Part shown: in pieces, positions 1 through 8,062 of the stretch | Numbering within the stretch: the first letter of the stretch is position 1 | Layout: each line of letters begins with the position of its first letter | Assembly: GCA_964423205.1 (NCBI GenBank) | Contig: CAYRDX010000043.1 | Location: 1-38,781 of the forward strand | Reading direction: 5' to 3' | DNA length: 38,781 nucleotides | Origin: UBA6168 sp964423205 | GTDB taxonomy: Bacteria; Bacteroidota; Bacteroidia; Chitinophagales; Saprospiraceae | Translations under genes and position numbers: made by a program | Notes under the pieces: generated by a model | Told to the model about the DNA's origin: nothing | Database searches by the model: none | Seen by the model: the letters and a program-made list of their open reading frames with translations, nothing else

Positions 1-1
1 G

Positions 2-1927
2 GATATTTATGAACTTTATGCCATCAAAAAAGAACCCGGCCAGGAAAATGCACCACTTGAAGGTGACCGCGTAACAGATGCTTTCGCAAGCCCAGACCCA
101 AGCACAGGTCAATTGGCTATCAGCCTGAAAATGGATCAGGAAGGTGCCAGGATTTGGGGAAGAATGACCCAAAAGGCAGCGAACGATAACAACCGTGAAA
201 TTGCTATCGTATTGGATAGCCAGGTTGTTTCAGCTCCAAGGGTTATCAATCCAATTCTTACAGGTGATTCTCAAATCACAGGTACTTTCACTGTTCAGGA
301 GGCTCAGGACCTCGCCAATATCCTTCAGATTGGTAAACTACCGGCCCGTACTCAGATTATTCAGGAATCACTTGTTGGGCCTTCATTGGGTGCTGAAAAC
401 ATCAATACCAGCTTAAGAGCGCTCTTGATTGGTTTCTTGTTGGTTCTTGCTTTCATGATATTCTACTACAGCGGGGCCGGTTTGTCATCCATAGTCGTGC
501 TGTTCTTGAATATAATTTTCCTATTAGGTGCTGTAGCCTCATTTGGTACAGTGTTGACTTTGCCTGGTATTGCAGGTATCGTGTTGACAATAGGTATGGC
601 CGTTGACGCCAACGTAATTATTTTTGAAAGGGTTAAAGAGGAATTGCGGGCTGGGAAGTCCCTTGCCATGTCAATTAGAGACGGTTATAAATATTCCTAC
701 TCTGCTATCATTGATGGAAACGTAACTACCTTCCTTACTGCAGTTATTCTTGCTGTATTTGGTCTTGGACCCATCAAAGGATTCGCCATTGTTTTGATGA
801 TTGGTATCATGACCACACTCTTCACTGCAGTGGTGGTTAGCCGTTTGATGATTGAATGGTGGCTCAGCAAAGGTAAAGACATCAGTTTCTGGAGACCATT
901 TACAAAAGACGTTCTCGCGAATCTGAACATCGACTGGATGAAATACAGAAAGAAGTTTTATGTGGTTTCTGCTATTATTACCATTGCCGGTGCAGTATCC
1001 ATGTTCACACGGGGTTTCGACCTGGGTGTTGACTTCCTGGGTGGTTATTCTGTCAATGTTGAATTTGCTGAAAACACGCCAAATATTGAGCAGATAAGGT
1101 CACAACTTAGCACCGCATTTGGAAAGACACCTGTTGTAAAGACAGTAGATGCAGATAATACGTTCAACATTGTGACGGATTATCTTGTAAACGATGAAGG
1201 GGAAGATGCACCTGACCGAGTTGTCGCCAAGTTGCATGAAGGATTGGCAGGATTGGGTGGCACTTATAGCTTGGATCAATTCAAAGATGCAGAATCTACA
1301 ACAACCCATATAACTGCATTCAGTAAAGTTACCCCTATTGTCGCTGATGACTTGCGCGACAGTGCTTGGGAGGCAATTTTCTTCGGCCTGTTGGTCATTT
1401 TCGTTTACATTTTGATACGGTTCTCCAAATGGCAATACAGCCTTGGTGCTGTCATAGCAACTGCGCATGACGCATTTATGGTGGTTTCGCTATTCTCTCT
1501 GCTACATGGCATTCTGCCGTTCCCGATGGAAGTTGACCAGGCCTTCATTGCTGCCATATTGACGATTATCGGCTACTCGGTTAACGATACCGTTATTGTG
1601 TACGACAGGATCAGGGAAAACTTCGGTTTATATCCAAATATGGAAAAGAACGATGTAATCAATATGTCTATCAACGCTACGATGAGCCGGACCTTGATTA
1701 CTGGATTAACTACATTGTTCACCGTACTTGTCCTTTGGTTTTTTGGTAGTGGAAGTATAAAAGGCTTTGCATTCGCATTGGTTGCAGGTATTGCTGTGGG
1801 AACATATTCATCTGTATTCATCGCTTCTCCAGTAATGTCAGACCTTTCCAAAGCCGACATCAGAATCACAACAAAGCCTTCCAAAAAGGAAGACAAGAAG
1901 TTTAAACATGGCGCAGCTAAAGTTTAA
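2..1927 (+). CDS. secDF: Protein translocase subunit SecDF (fused SecD/SecF), 5' truncated by the window edge
   Basis: The reading frame is open from base 2 (DIYELYAIKK...) and ends at TAA, giving the last 641 residues; the true start lies upstream of the window, so the first TTG at 113 is not the start. SecDF assists SecYEG in protein export, using the proton gradient to pull substrates out on the periplasmic side. The SecD half shows the end of the P1/head region, then a membrane block with the conserved GIAGIVLTIGMAVDANVIIFE stretch. The SecF half begins near YRKKFYVVSAIITIAG with DLGVDFLGG, and carries a second membrane block ending in GYSVNDTVIVYDRIREN. Two six-helix RND-type bundles are therefore visible. 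Single-chain SecDF is the usual arrangement in Bacteroidota. A strong terminator follows at once. Confidence 0.96.
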   Translation, partial: DIYELYAIKKEPGQENAPLEGDRVTDAFASPDPSTGQLAISLKMDQEGARIWGRMTQKAANDNNREIAIVLDSQVVSAPRVINPILTGDSQITGTFTVQEAQDLANILQIGKLPARTQIIQESLVGPSLGAENINTSLRALLIGFLLVLAFMIFYYSGAGLSSIVVLFLNIIFLLGAVASFGTVLTLPGIAGIVLTIGMAVDANVIIFERVKEELRAGKSLAMSIRDGYKYSYSAIIDGNVTTFLTAVILAVFGLGPIKGFAIVLMIGIMTTLFTAVVVSRLMIEWWLSKGKDISFWRPFTKDVLANLNIDWMKYRKKFYVVSAIITIAGAVSMFTRGFDLGVDFLGGYSVNVEFAENTPNIEQIRSQLSTAFGKTPVVKTVDADNTFNIVTDYLVNDEGEDAPDRVVAKLHEGLAGLGGTYSLDQFKDAESTTTHITAFSKVTPIVADDLRDSAWEAIFFGLLVIFVYILIRFSKWQYSLGAVIATAHDAFMVVSLFSLLHGILPFPMEVDQAFIAAILTIIGYSVNDTVIVYDRIRENFGLYPNMEKNDVINMSINATMSRTLITGLTTLFTVLVLWFFGSGSIKGFAFALVAGIAVGTYSSVFIASPVMSDLSKADIRITTKPSKKEDKKFKHGAAKV

Positions 1928-1961
1928 TTACTAAAAGCTGAGCTTAGTTCATATCAATTAC

Positions 1962-1995
1962 AAGCCCCCGGCGAGTCCAGTTTCACCGGGGGCTT
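1962..1995 (+). terminator. Rho-independent terminator of secDF
   Basis: AAGCCCCCGG (1962-1971) pairs perfectly with CCGGGGGCTT (1986-1995), a 10-bp GC-rich stem with a 14-nt loop, followed by TTCTGTTGTT. It begins 35 nt after the secDF stop codon. Confidence 0.85.
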
Positions 1996-2026
1996 TTCTG
2001 TTGTTCAAATCACCTGACCCTTAGCT

Positions 2027-2111
2027 GCCAGAACAGGATTTCAACCTGGGTGCCACTCTGCCCTATTAACTTCTGATTTCTTAGCTATTTTCTGAACTCC
2101 CAAATTCTGGC
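2027..2111 (-). other. tRNA-like nested inverted repeat (possible tRNA remnant)
   Basis: On the minus strand a 7-nt arm GCCAGAA (2111-2105) pairs perfectly with TTCTGGC (2033-2027). Immediately inside the second arm lies a T-arm-like hairpin, CAGG-TTGAAAT-CCTG (2048-2034), whose loop differs from the canonical TTCRANY only at the C. The 3' arm is followed by A, as a discriminator base would be. The roughly 55 nt between the arms do not show a recognisable D arm or anticodon arm, so this is not called a functional tRNA. It fills the gap between the two convergent terminators. Confidence 0.22.
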
Positions 2112-2129
2112 CTGTGGGGGCCAAAACAA

Positions 2130-2164
2130 AAAGGGAAACGATGTACATAACACCATTTCCCTTT
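2130..2164 (-). terminator. Rho-independent terminator of infC-rpmI-rplT
   Basis: Read on the minus strand, AAAGGGAAA (2164-2156) pairs with TTTCCCTTT (2138-2130), a 9-bp stem with a 17-nt loop, followed by TTGTTTTGG. It starts 23 nt past the rplT stop codon and is the natural end of the ribosomal protein operon. Confidence 0.75.
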
Positions 2165-2186
2165 CGGATTCTGAAAAACTGAATTA

Positions 2187-2531
2187 TTACTTCGCGGAAT
2201 CAACTACAGCTTTGAATGCTTCTGGATGATTGAGTGCCAGATCTGCCAGCACTTTCCGGTTCAGGTCAATATTCTTGCTGCTCAATTGGTGAATCAGCTT
2301 GGAGTAAGTGGTTCCCAGAGAGCGCGCTCCTGCGTTAATACGGGCAATCCAAAGACGGCGATAAGCACGCTTTTTCAACTTACGGCCTACATAAGCATAA
2401 GCCATAGCCTTGTCAACGGCATTTTTGGCGACGGTTAGAACATTTTTTCTTCTGCCAAAATAACCTTTGGCAGCTTTGAGTACTTTTTTGCGTCTTTTTC
2501 TGGACGCTACTGAATTAACTGAACGTGGCAT
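2187..2531 (-). CDS. rplT: 50S ribosomal protein L20
   Basis: The 114-residue product starts MPRSVNSVASRKRRKKVLK and contains AKGYFGRRKNVLTVAKNAV and the KLKKRAYRRLWIARINAGAR segment typical of L20; the length is normal for the family. L20 binds 23S rRNA early in assembly of the 50S subunit. It is the last gene of infC-rpmI-rplT, 86 nt after rpmI, and a terminator follows. In Enterobacteria and Bacilli this operon is autoregulated (by L20, or by an RNA leader); I did not recognise either known leader here. Confidence 0.98.
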   Translation of the reverse strand: MPRSVNSVASRKRRKKVLKAAKGYFGRRKNVLTVAKNAVDKAMAYAYVGRKLKKRAYRRLWIARINAGARSLGTTYSKLIHQLSSKNIDLNRKVLADLALNHPEAFKAVVDSAK

Positions 2532-2617
2532 AATTAAAATTTTTAGTGCAACACAGGGATTTCGTTTTGAAATACTTGCGATATCCTGTGCTCTCGTTAA
2601 AAATCGGATTCAAAAAA

Positions 2618-2815
2618 TTAACCGCAAGCAAGCAAACGCTTTACTCTTGCCTCATCAGCACTGCTCGCTGTAGCATTCTTAACTAAGCGAAGCCTGGCTT
2701 TCTTAGGCTTGTTGGTCATCAGGTGAGAAGTAAAGGCTTGTGAACGCTTTACTTTACCTGTTCCGGTAAGCTTAAACCGCTTCTTGCTGCCGGTATGAGT
2801 TTTCATCTTAGGCAT
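2618..2815 (-). CDS. rpmI: 50S ribosomal protein L35
   Basis: The 65-residue basic protein MPKMKTHTGSKKRFKLTGTG...VKRLLACG is a full-length L35, a small protein of the 50S subunit. The KTHTGSKKRFKLTGTGKV start is diagnostic. It lies between infC and rplT in the standard order. A good Bacteroidota-type promoter sits 23 nt upstream in the 123-nt infC-rpmI spacer, so L35 and L20 can probably be transcribed independently of infC. Confidence 0.98.
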   Translation of the reverse strand: MPKMKTHTGSKKRFKLTGTGKVKRSQAFTSHLMTNKPKKARLRLVKNATASSADEARVKRLLACG

Positions 2816-2837
2816 AACAGTATTTTTTTAAGAGGCG

Positions 2838-2869
2838 CAAAGGTAAATTATTCTTGGCGGAATTTCCAA
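2838..2869 (-). promoter_or_regulatory. Putative promoter of rpmI-rplT (Bacteroidota sigma-ABfr type)
   Basis: On the minus strand TTG (2869-2867) is followed after exactly 21 nt by TACCTTTG (2845-2838), an exact match to the -7 consensus TAnnTTTG. The rpmI ATG lies 23 nt further on, so the 5' UTR would be short. Confidence 0.6.
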
Positions 2870-2938
2870 GTCTATTTATGGTAACCACCACTTGTTTTGA
2901 ATGAAAAAATTTGACCACTTCCTTTAAAGTAAGGAGGG

Positions 2939-3523
2939 CTACTTTTTCCTGGATGGTGCCAAAACCACTATCATCCGCTTTCCTTCCAACTTCGGAGGGG
3001 CTTCAGGAGTACCTATGTCTTCGAGCTCCTTTACAAAGCGATCCAAAAGATCGAAGCCCCTGTCTTTAAATACAATGGAACGACCATAAAAGTGCACGTA
3101 AGCCTTTACCTTGGCGTTATCTTCCAAAAACTTACGGGCATGTTTGGTCTTGAACTCAAAGTCGTGGTCGTCGGTATTTGGGCCAAACCGTATTTCCTTT
3201 AATACAGTTTTAGCTGCTTTTGCTTTCAGTTCTTTTTCTTTTCGCTTTTTGTCGTAAAGAAATTTCTGATAATCAGTAAGCCGGCAAACAGGTGGGTCGG
3301 CATTTGGAGAAATCTCGACAAGGTCGAGATGAACTTTGTCTGCCCAATGGAGAACTTTCCTGGTTGAAATAATAGCGCCAGATTCAACTTTTTCACCAAC
3401 TGCCTGACTGATTTCATCCATATTGTCACCAACCAGGCGGATTTCTGGAATTCTTATTTGCTCGTTGATCCTGAATTTAGGTTGTGGCGGTCCACTTCTT
3501 GGACCGTATTTTCCTCTTGCCAA
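2939..3523 (-). CDS. infC: Translation initiation factor IF-3
   Basis: The 194-residue protein has the IF3 N-terminal domain (RINEQIRIPEIRLVGDNMDEIS, about residues 18-90) and C-terminal domain (VLKEIRFGPNTDDHDFEFKTKHARKFLEDNAKVKAYVHFYGRSI, about 105-185). IF3 binds the 30S subunit, checks the start codon and prevents premature 50S joining. The predicted start is TTG at 3523. An in-frame stop (TAA) lies six codons upstream and no ATG, GTG or CTG start fits between them; the first in-frame Met is residue 35, inside the conserved domain. A non-AUG start is therefore close to forced, in line with the known autoregulation of infC through an atypical start codon in other bacteria. It heads the infC-rpmI-rplT operon. 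Confidence 0.96.
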   Translation of the reverse strand: MARGKYGPRSGPPQPKFRINEQIRIPEIRLVGDNMDEISQAVGEKVESGAIISTRKVLHWADKVHLDLVEISPNADPPVCRLTDYQKFLYDKKRKEKELKAKAAKTVLKEIRFGPNTDDHDFEFKTKHARKFLEDNAKVKAYVHFYGRSIVFKDRGFDLLDRFVKELEDIGTPEAPPKLEGKRMIVVLAPSRKK

Positions 3524-3667
3524 ATGAAAATTTTTTAGTTAGAAATAAATGGGTTCAAATCAATTCTGCCAACGTTATGAATTATTAACAGCATAACGCA
3601 TGTGAAACACTTGATAACTCTAAAGCATTTGCACATTCAGGTTTAGAATTGACTGTCAAAAATAAAA

Positions 3668-3704
3668 GGTCAGCACCCAAAAAACAAAACTTTGGGTGCT
3701 GACC
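3668..3704 (-). terminator. Strong terminator of clpC
   Basis: GGTCAGCACCCAAA (3668-3681) is the perfect complement of TTTGGGTGCTGACC (3691-3704), a 14-bp stem with a 9-nt loop. On the minus strand it is followed by TTTTATTTTT. It lies 38 nt past the clpC stop and separates clpC from infC. Confidence 0.88.
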
Positions 3705-3742
3705 ATTAAAAATGCTATAATTTTCTGTCAAAAACATTTGCG

Positions 3743-6289
3743 TCAAACATCGGAACTGACGCCTTTACTGATAGATATCTTCAATCCGGTCTTTTCTTCG
3801 TTCATGTCGGCTTCCAGAACGGAGCCTTCAACTGGATTCTCAGATAGCAGGAATTCAGCGAGCGGATCTTCGATGTATTTCTGTATGGCTCTGTTCAGCG
3901 GACGTGCCCCAAACTGTGGGTCAAAACCTTTTTCCGAAACAAAAGTCTTTGCCTCACCGGTTAATATAATTTTATAACCCAGCCCTTCCAATCTCTTGTA
4001 AACATCCTTCAAAGAAATATCGATAATCTGGAATATCTCGTCTTTGCCAAGGCTGTTGAAAATGACAACATCGTCGATGCGGTTGAGAAATTCAGGTGCG
4101 AAAGTTTTCTTAAGGGCATCCCGAATAATACTCTTTGAATGGTCTTCTGCTGCTTCAATCCTGGCTTTGGTGGCAAAACCAACACCCTGACCAAAGTCCT
4201 TCAACTGGCGAACGCCAATGTTGGAGGTCATGATAATCAAAGTATTCTTGAAGTCTACTTTCCTGCCGAGGCTGTCGGTCAGTTGGCCATCATCGAGCAC
4301 CTGAAGCAGAATATTGTAAACGTCTGGGTGTGCCTTTTCAATTTCATCCAACAGTACCACAGAATATGGCTTACGGCGAACCTTTTCAGTCAATTGCCCA
4401 CCTTCTTCATAACCAACATAACCAGGAGGGGCACCAATGAGTCTGCTGATGGAAAACTTTTCCATGTATTCGCTCATATCTACTCTTACCAGGGCATCTT
4501 CTGAGTCGAAGAGATAGCGAGCCAAAGCTTTGGCTAGTTCTGTTTTACCGACACCGGTAGGGCCAAGGAAAATAAAGGAACCTATGGGTTTTTTTGGATC
4601 TTTCAACCCTACCCTGTTCCGCTGAATGGCTTTGACAATTTTTAGGACGGCTTCATCCTGGCCAATGATCATCTTTTTGATGTCATCGACCATATTCACC
4701 AGTTTCTTGCTTTCGCTTTGTGCTACTCTTTTCACCGGAATTCCTGTCATCATGGACACCACTTCAGCAATGTCTTCCTCATCAACAGGATACCGTTTCG
4801 TTTTGCTTTCTTCCTCCCACTGCATTTTAGCAAAGTCAAGTTGCCTTAGCAATTTGCTTTCTTCATCACGCAAATCAGCGGCTTTTTCGTACTGCTGGTT
4901 TTTTACAGCAGAGTTCTTCATCTCTTTGATCTGCTCAATGCGCTTTTCGAGGTCTTCGATGTGTTTGGGAACGTGAATATTTTTCAGATGCACCCGTGCC
5001 CCTACTTCATCCATCACGTCGATTGCTTTATCGGGAAGGAAGCGGTCGCTTACATAACGGTCGCTGAGTCTTACACAAGCCTTCACGGCTTCATCTGTGT
5101 AAGTTACGTTATGAAACTCCTCGTATTTTTCCTTGATATTTTCCAGAATATGGATGGTCTCATCAGCAGTTGGCGGATCGACCATGACCCTTTGAAAGCG
5201 GCGGTCAAGTGCACCATCTTTTTCAATATACTGCCTGTATTCATCCAGTGTTGAAGCACCGATACACTGCAGTTCGCCCCTTGCTAAAGCTGGCTTGAAG
5301 ATGTTGGAAGCATCCAATGAACCGGTAGCTCCACCGGCCCCCACCATGGTATGAATCTCGTCAATGAAAAGAATCACCTCACGGGTCTTTTCCAATTCGG
5401 TCATAATGGCCTTCATACGCTCCTCAAATTGCCCCCTGTATTTTGTACCGGCAACCAATGCGGCGAGGTCGAGCATTACAAGACGTTTGTTGAATAAAGT
5501 ACGCGGTACTTTTTTGGTTTGAATCCGAAGCGCCAAACCTTCTACAATTGCTGTTTTCCCGACGCCAGCTTCACCTATCAGAATTGGATTGTTTTTCTTG
5601 CGGCGGCTGAGGATTTGTGTGACTCTTTCGATTTCGTTCTCCCGACCAATAATGGGGTCGAGCTTTCCTTCTTCAGCTAAACGTGTAACGTCCCTGCCAA
5701 AATTATCCAGCACAGGTGTGCGTGACTTTTGCTGCCCTTTACGCGGAGGTTGCTGATAGCGGGAGCCTTCTTCTTCCTCAAAACCTTCCTCTTCGGACGG
5801 TGCCTGAGCATAAGGGTCTGCTTCGGGATCAAAGTCCATATCCTGCCTGACGTATTCCAACTCAGTTTTATAAACTTCATAGTCTACATCGAAACGGCCA
5901 AGGATTTTGCTGGCGGGATTGTCCTTGTGTTTCAGGATGGAAAGCAGTAAATGTTCCGGAGCTATTTCGTCGCTCTTGAGTGCTTTTGCTTCCAGAAAAG
6001 TAACTTTCAGTACCTTTTCTGCCTGTTTGTTAAGCGGCAGGTTACCTACATGTATGGTAGAAGGTGATGATGCTCTCCGTGGAATGCTTTCCTCAATTGC
6101 CTGTTGCAATTCCAAAGAGTCCACATCCAGCGACTTTAATACCTTCATAGCCAGGCCTTCTGCCTCTTTCATCAGCCCTAACAGCAGGTGTTCTGTACCA
6201 ATGAAATCCTGGCCAAGTCTTACAGCCTCATCGCGGCTGTAGGAAATTACCTTTTTGACTTTTGGAGAAAATTTTTTGTCGTTCATCAT
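3743..6289 (-). CDS. clpC: ATP-dependent Clp protease ATP-binding subunit ClpC
   Basis: ClpC is a AAA+ unfoldase that feeds proteins to ClpP. The frame is open to a TTG at 6328, but tandem ATG codons at 6289/6286 give the usual start (MMNDKKFSPKVKKVISYSRDEA), about 848 residues. Numbered from the upstream TTG: Clp_N repeats at about 20-160, an acidic linker (170-190), Walker A GEAGVGKT (252-259) and Walker B VILFIDE (318-324) of the first AAA domain, a UVR-like coiled coil (about 475-500), second Walker A GPTGVGKT (589-596) and Walker B VVLLDE (657-662), and a C-terminal D2-small domain. The UVR-containing middle region marks ClpC rather than ClpA or ClpB. It is monocistronic, with its own terminator; no ctsR/mcsAB genes are adjacent. 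Confidence 0.97.
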   Translation of the reverse strand: MMNDKKFSPKVKKVISYSRDEAVRLGQDFIGTEHLLLGLMKEAEGLAMKVLKSLDVDSLELQQAIEESIPRRASSPSTIHVGNLPLNKQAEKVLKVTFLEAKALKSDEIAPEHLLLSILKHKDNPASKILGRFDVDYEVYKTELEYVRQDMDFDPEADPYAQAPSEEEGFEEEEGSRYQQPPRKGQQKSRTPVLDNFGRDVTRLAEEGKLDPIIGRENEIERVTQILSRRKKNNPILIGEAGVGKTAIVEGLALRIQTKKVPRTLFNKRLVMLDLAALVAGTKYRGQFEERMKAIMTELEKTREVILFIDEIHTMVGAGGATGSLDASNIFKPALARGELQCIGASTLDEYRQYIEKDGALDRRFQRVMVDPPTADETIHILENIKEKYEEFHNVTYTDEAVKACVRLSDRYVSDRFLPDKAIDVMDEVGARVHLKNIHVPKHIEDLEKRIEQIKEMKNSAVKNQQYEKAADLRDEESKLLRQLDFAKMQWEEESKTKRYPVDEEDIAEVVSMMTGIPVKRVAQSESKKLVNMVDDIKKMIIGQDEAVLKIVKAIQRNRVGLKDPKKPIGSFIFLGPTGVGKTELAKALARYLFDSEDALVRVDMSEYMEKFSISRLIGAPPGYVGYEEGGQLTEKVRRKPYSVVLLDEIEKAHPDVYNILLQVLDDGQLTDSLGRKVDFKNTLIIMTSNIGVRQLKDFGQGVGFATKARIEAAEDHSKSIIRDALKKTFAPEFLNRIDDVVIFNSLGKDEIFQIIDISLKDVYKRLEGLGYKIILTGEAKTFVSEKGFDPQFGARPLNRAIQKYIEDPLAEFLLSENPVEGSVLEADMNEEKTGLKISISKGVSSDV

Positions 6290-6353
6290 AAGTATAAATC
6301 TTGCACTTATTTGCGGGATTGAAAGCAAGTTTAAGACTATTCAAAGCTTAAAT

Positions 6354-6361
6354 CAAAATTA
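6354..6361 (-). promoter_or_regulatory. Possible -7 element of the clpC promoter
   Basis: TAATTTTG on the minus strand (6361-6354) matches the consensus TAnnTTTG exactly, 65 nt upstream of the clpC ATG. No clear TTG -33 element was found at the expected distance, so this is weak. Confidence 0.3.
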
Positions 6362-6655
6362 TTTATAAAAACTTGCCTTTCCTGTCATGATAAATGGTTG
6401 AAGGTGCCGGATAGTTATTTTGTTGTAATTAATGTTGAGTTAAAAAAACAGTGCCACAGTTACTGAATTTCAATACAGGATTTGGAATCAACCCAAAATA
6501 CCTGAATCCGTGTATGTTTGAGGAACTCCTGTCCGGCAAAGTACGGCAATAAAACATTTATTTTCACCCATTGTTCTGGCCAACATTTCCACATATTCTG
6601 AAATGAAATAGCAAGCGCAAGGGTTCTCTTCATAAACGTGGAAGCACTAAACAAG

Positions 6656-6689
6656 TTTTGGAAAGTTCTTTCAGATTGTTTTAACTTAG
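6656..6689 (+). promoter_or_regulatory. Possible promoter of the STAS-rnz operon
   Basis: TTTTG (6656-6660), then 21 nt, then TAACTTAG (6682-6689), a one-mismatch version of TAnnTTTG. The start codon of the STAS gene is about 78 nt downstream. Confidence 0.4.
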
Positions 6690-6767
6690 CGCCCTTAGCT
6701 TACCCAAATGGGATAAAGGCCATCATAAATGATTAAGCGCTCCACCCGGAGCAAAAAGAATGACTAA

Positions 6768-7145
6768 ATGAAATACTCGATTGATAAACAGGAGCGGTAT
6801 GCTGTTCTGAATCTTCAGGAAGAAAATCTCAACTCCGTCGTTGCACCTAACCTGAAATCAGAATTGGTTATTTTGTCCAACGAAGGTGTTCCTCATCTTA
6901 TACTCGATCTTTCAGATGTTAAATACGTTGATTCCTCTGGCCTGAGCGCCATTCTTACGGCGAACAGATTATGGAAGTCGCTAGGTTCTTTCGTGTTGAC
7001 TGGCATCAAGAATGAGACCGTACGAAAGCTCATTGAGATTTCGAGACTCAACACTGTTTTGACCATTATTCCCACTGTTCAGGAATCCATCGATTACGTT
7101 TTTATAGAAGACATTGAGAAGAGCCTCAAGGTCAATGAAGAATGA
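6768..7145 (+). CDS. STAS-domain protein (anti-sigma factor antagonist-like)
   Basis: A 125-residue single-domain STAS protein of the SpoIIAA/RsbV type. The phospho-acceptor motif YVDSSGLSAI is intact at about residues 54-61 (Ser56/Ser57), preceded by the typical strand LILDLSDVK. Such proteins are phosphorylated by an RsbW/SpoIIAB-type kinase and, when dephosphorylated, bind it and release a partner. No kinase or phosphatase gene is adjacent, so the partner must be elsewhere. The C-terminal 15 residues are a charged tail (EDIEKSLKVNEE). The stop codon overlaps the rnz start (ATGA at 7142-7145), which implies translational coupling with a tRNA-processing nuclease. The biological link between the two is not known to me. 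Confidence 0.88.
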   Translation: MKYSIDKQERYAVLNLQEENLNSVVAPNLKSELVILSNEGVPHLILDLSDVKYVDSSGLSAILTANRLWKSLGSFVLTGIKNETVRKLIEISRLNTVLTIIPTVQESIDYVFIEDIEKSLKVNEE

Positions 7146-8053
7146 ATTTCAGACTCAGGATTTTAGGTGTCAATTCTGCAACCCCGGCCCACGAACGCTA
7201 TCCCAGTTCGCAGGTTCTTCAAATTCAGCAACATTTTTTTCTGATTGATTGTGGTGAAGGCACCCAGATGCGGCTTCGCGAATTTCAGGTTCCCTTTTAC
7301 AGGTTTAAGCAGATTTTTATCAGCCACCTCCATGGCGACCATATCTTTGGTTTGCCTGGTTTGATACTCACTTATGCTCTGATGGGAAGGAAAGAAACCC
7401 TCGAAATATTTTCACCTCCGGGACTAGAGCAGATGATTTGGGCTCAGCTAAAACCAACTGGCGCCACCTTGCCCTTTCCACTTCAGTTTCATGAAATTGA
7501 TACCCGCAAGAACACTTTAATATTTGATAACAAAGAAGTCACTGTGCATAACGTGCCTCTACAACATCGTGTGCCGACAACAGGTTTTGTGTTCAGAGAA
7601 AAGCCAAAACAACTGAATATCCGGCCGGAGAAAATTGAAGAATACGGGCTGACAATTGAGCAAATAAAGGCTGTGAAAGAGGGTGAAGACCTTCTGCTGG
7701 TATCGGGTACAAGAGTTCCCAATTCAGAACTTACACTGCCGCCCGTGGCACCACGTTCTTTTGCCTACATTTCCGACACCGTCTGCGATGATAGCATTGT
7801 CCCTCACATTGCCAAAGTAGATCTGCTGTATCATGAAACGACCTTTCTCGATGAATTGTCGGAGTATGCTGCCATTACTATGCACACGACTGCCAAACAG
7901 GCTGCAGAAATTGCGAAAAAAGCAGGCGCCGGTAAACTGCTTACAGGCCATTATTCTACGAGGTATAAAGACCTTGGTCTCATCCTGGAAGAAGCAATTT
8001 CAGTATTTCCCAAAACAGAACTTGGTATAGAGGGGAAAATGTATGAGGTTTAA
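7142..8053 (+). CDS. rnz: Ribonuclease Z (tRNA 3'-end endonuclease)
   Basis: A 303-residue metallo-beta-lactamase-fold nuclease that cuts tRNA precursors after the discriminator base. The Zn-binding motif HLHGDH is at residues 62-67 (ISHLHGDHIFGLPGL), with further metal/catalytic elements in QHRVPTTGF, FAYISDTVCD, LYHETTF and LTGHYSTRY near the C-terminus. Length and motif order match RNase Z short forms. It is co-translated with the STAS gene upstream (4-nt overlap) and converges on hisIE with only 9 nt between the stops, leaving no room for a separate terminator. Confidence 0.97.
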   Translation: MNFRLRILGVNSATPAHERYPSSQVLQIQQHFFLIDCGEGTQMRLREFQVPFYRFKQIFISHLHGDHIFGLPGLILTYALMGRKETLEIFSPPGLEQMIWAQLKPTGATLPFPLQFHEIDTRKNTLIFDNKEVTVHNVPLQHRVPTTGFVFREKPKQLNIRPEKIEEYGLTIEQIKAVKEGEDLLLVSGTRVPNSELTLPPVAPRSFAYISDTVCDDSIVPHIAKVDLLYHETTFLDELSEYAAITMHTTAKQAAEIAKKAGAGKLLTGHYSTRYKDLGLILEEAISVFPKTELGIEGKMYEV

Positions 8054-8062
8054 AACCTTCTC

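Larger units (their letters stand above)
6290..6767. other. Non-coding divergent region between clpC and the STAS gene
   Basis: This 478-nt region has no convincing gene. It carries a possible clpC promoter near 6354-6361 and a possible promoter for the STAS-rnz pair at 6656-6689. A 64-codon minus-strand frame (6460-6654) runs through it but has no recognisable domain, no matching neighbour and no supporting signals. No tRNA or structured RNA was recognised. Confidence 0.5.

Noticed and set aside
6460..6654. 64-codon minus-strand frame in the clpC-STAS gap
   Set aside because: No domain, no signal peptide, no start signals, and alternative frames look equally protein-like.
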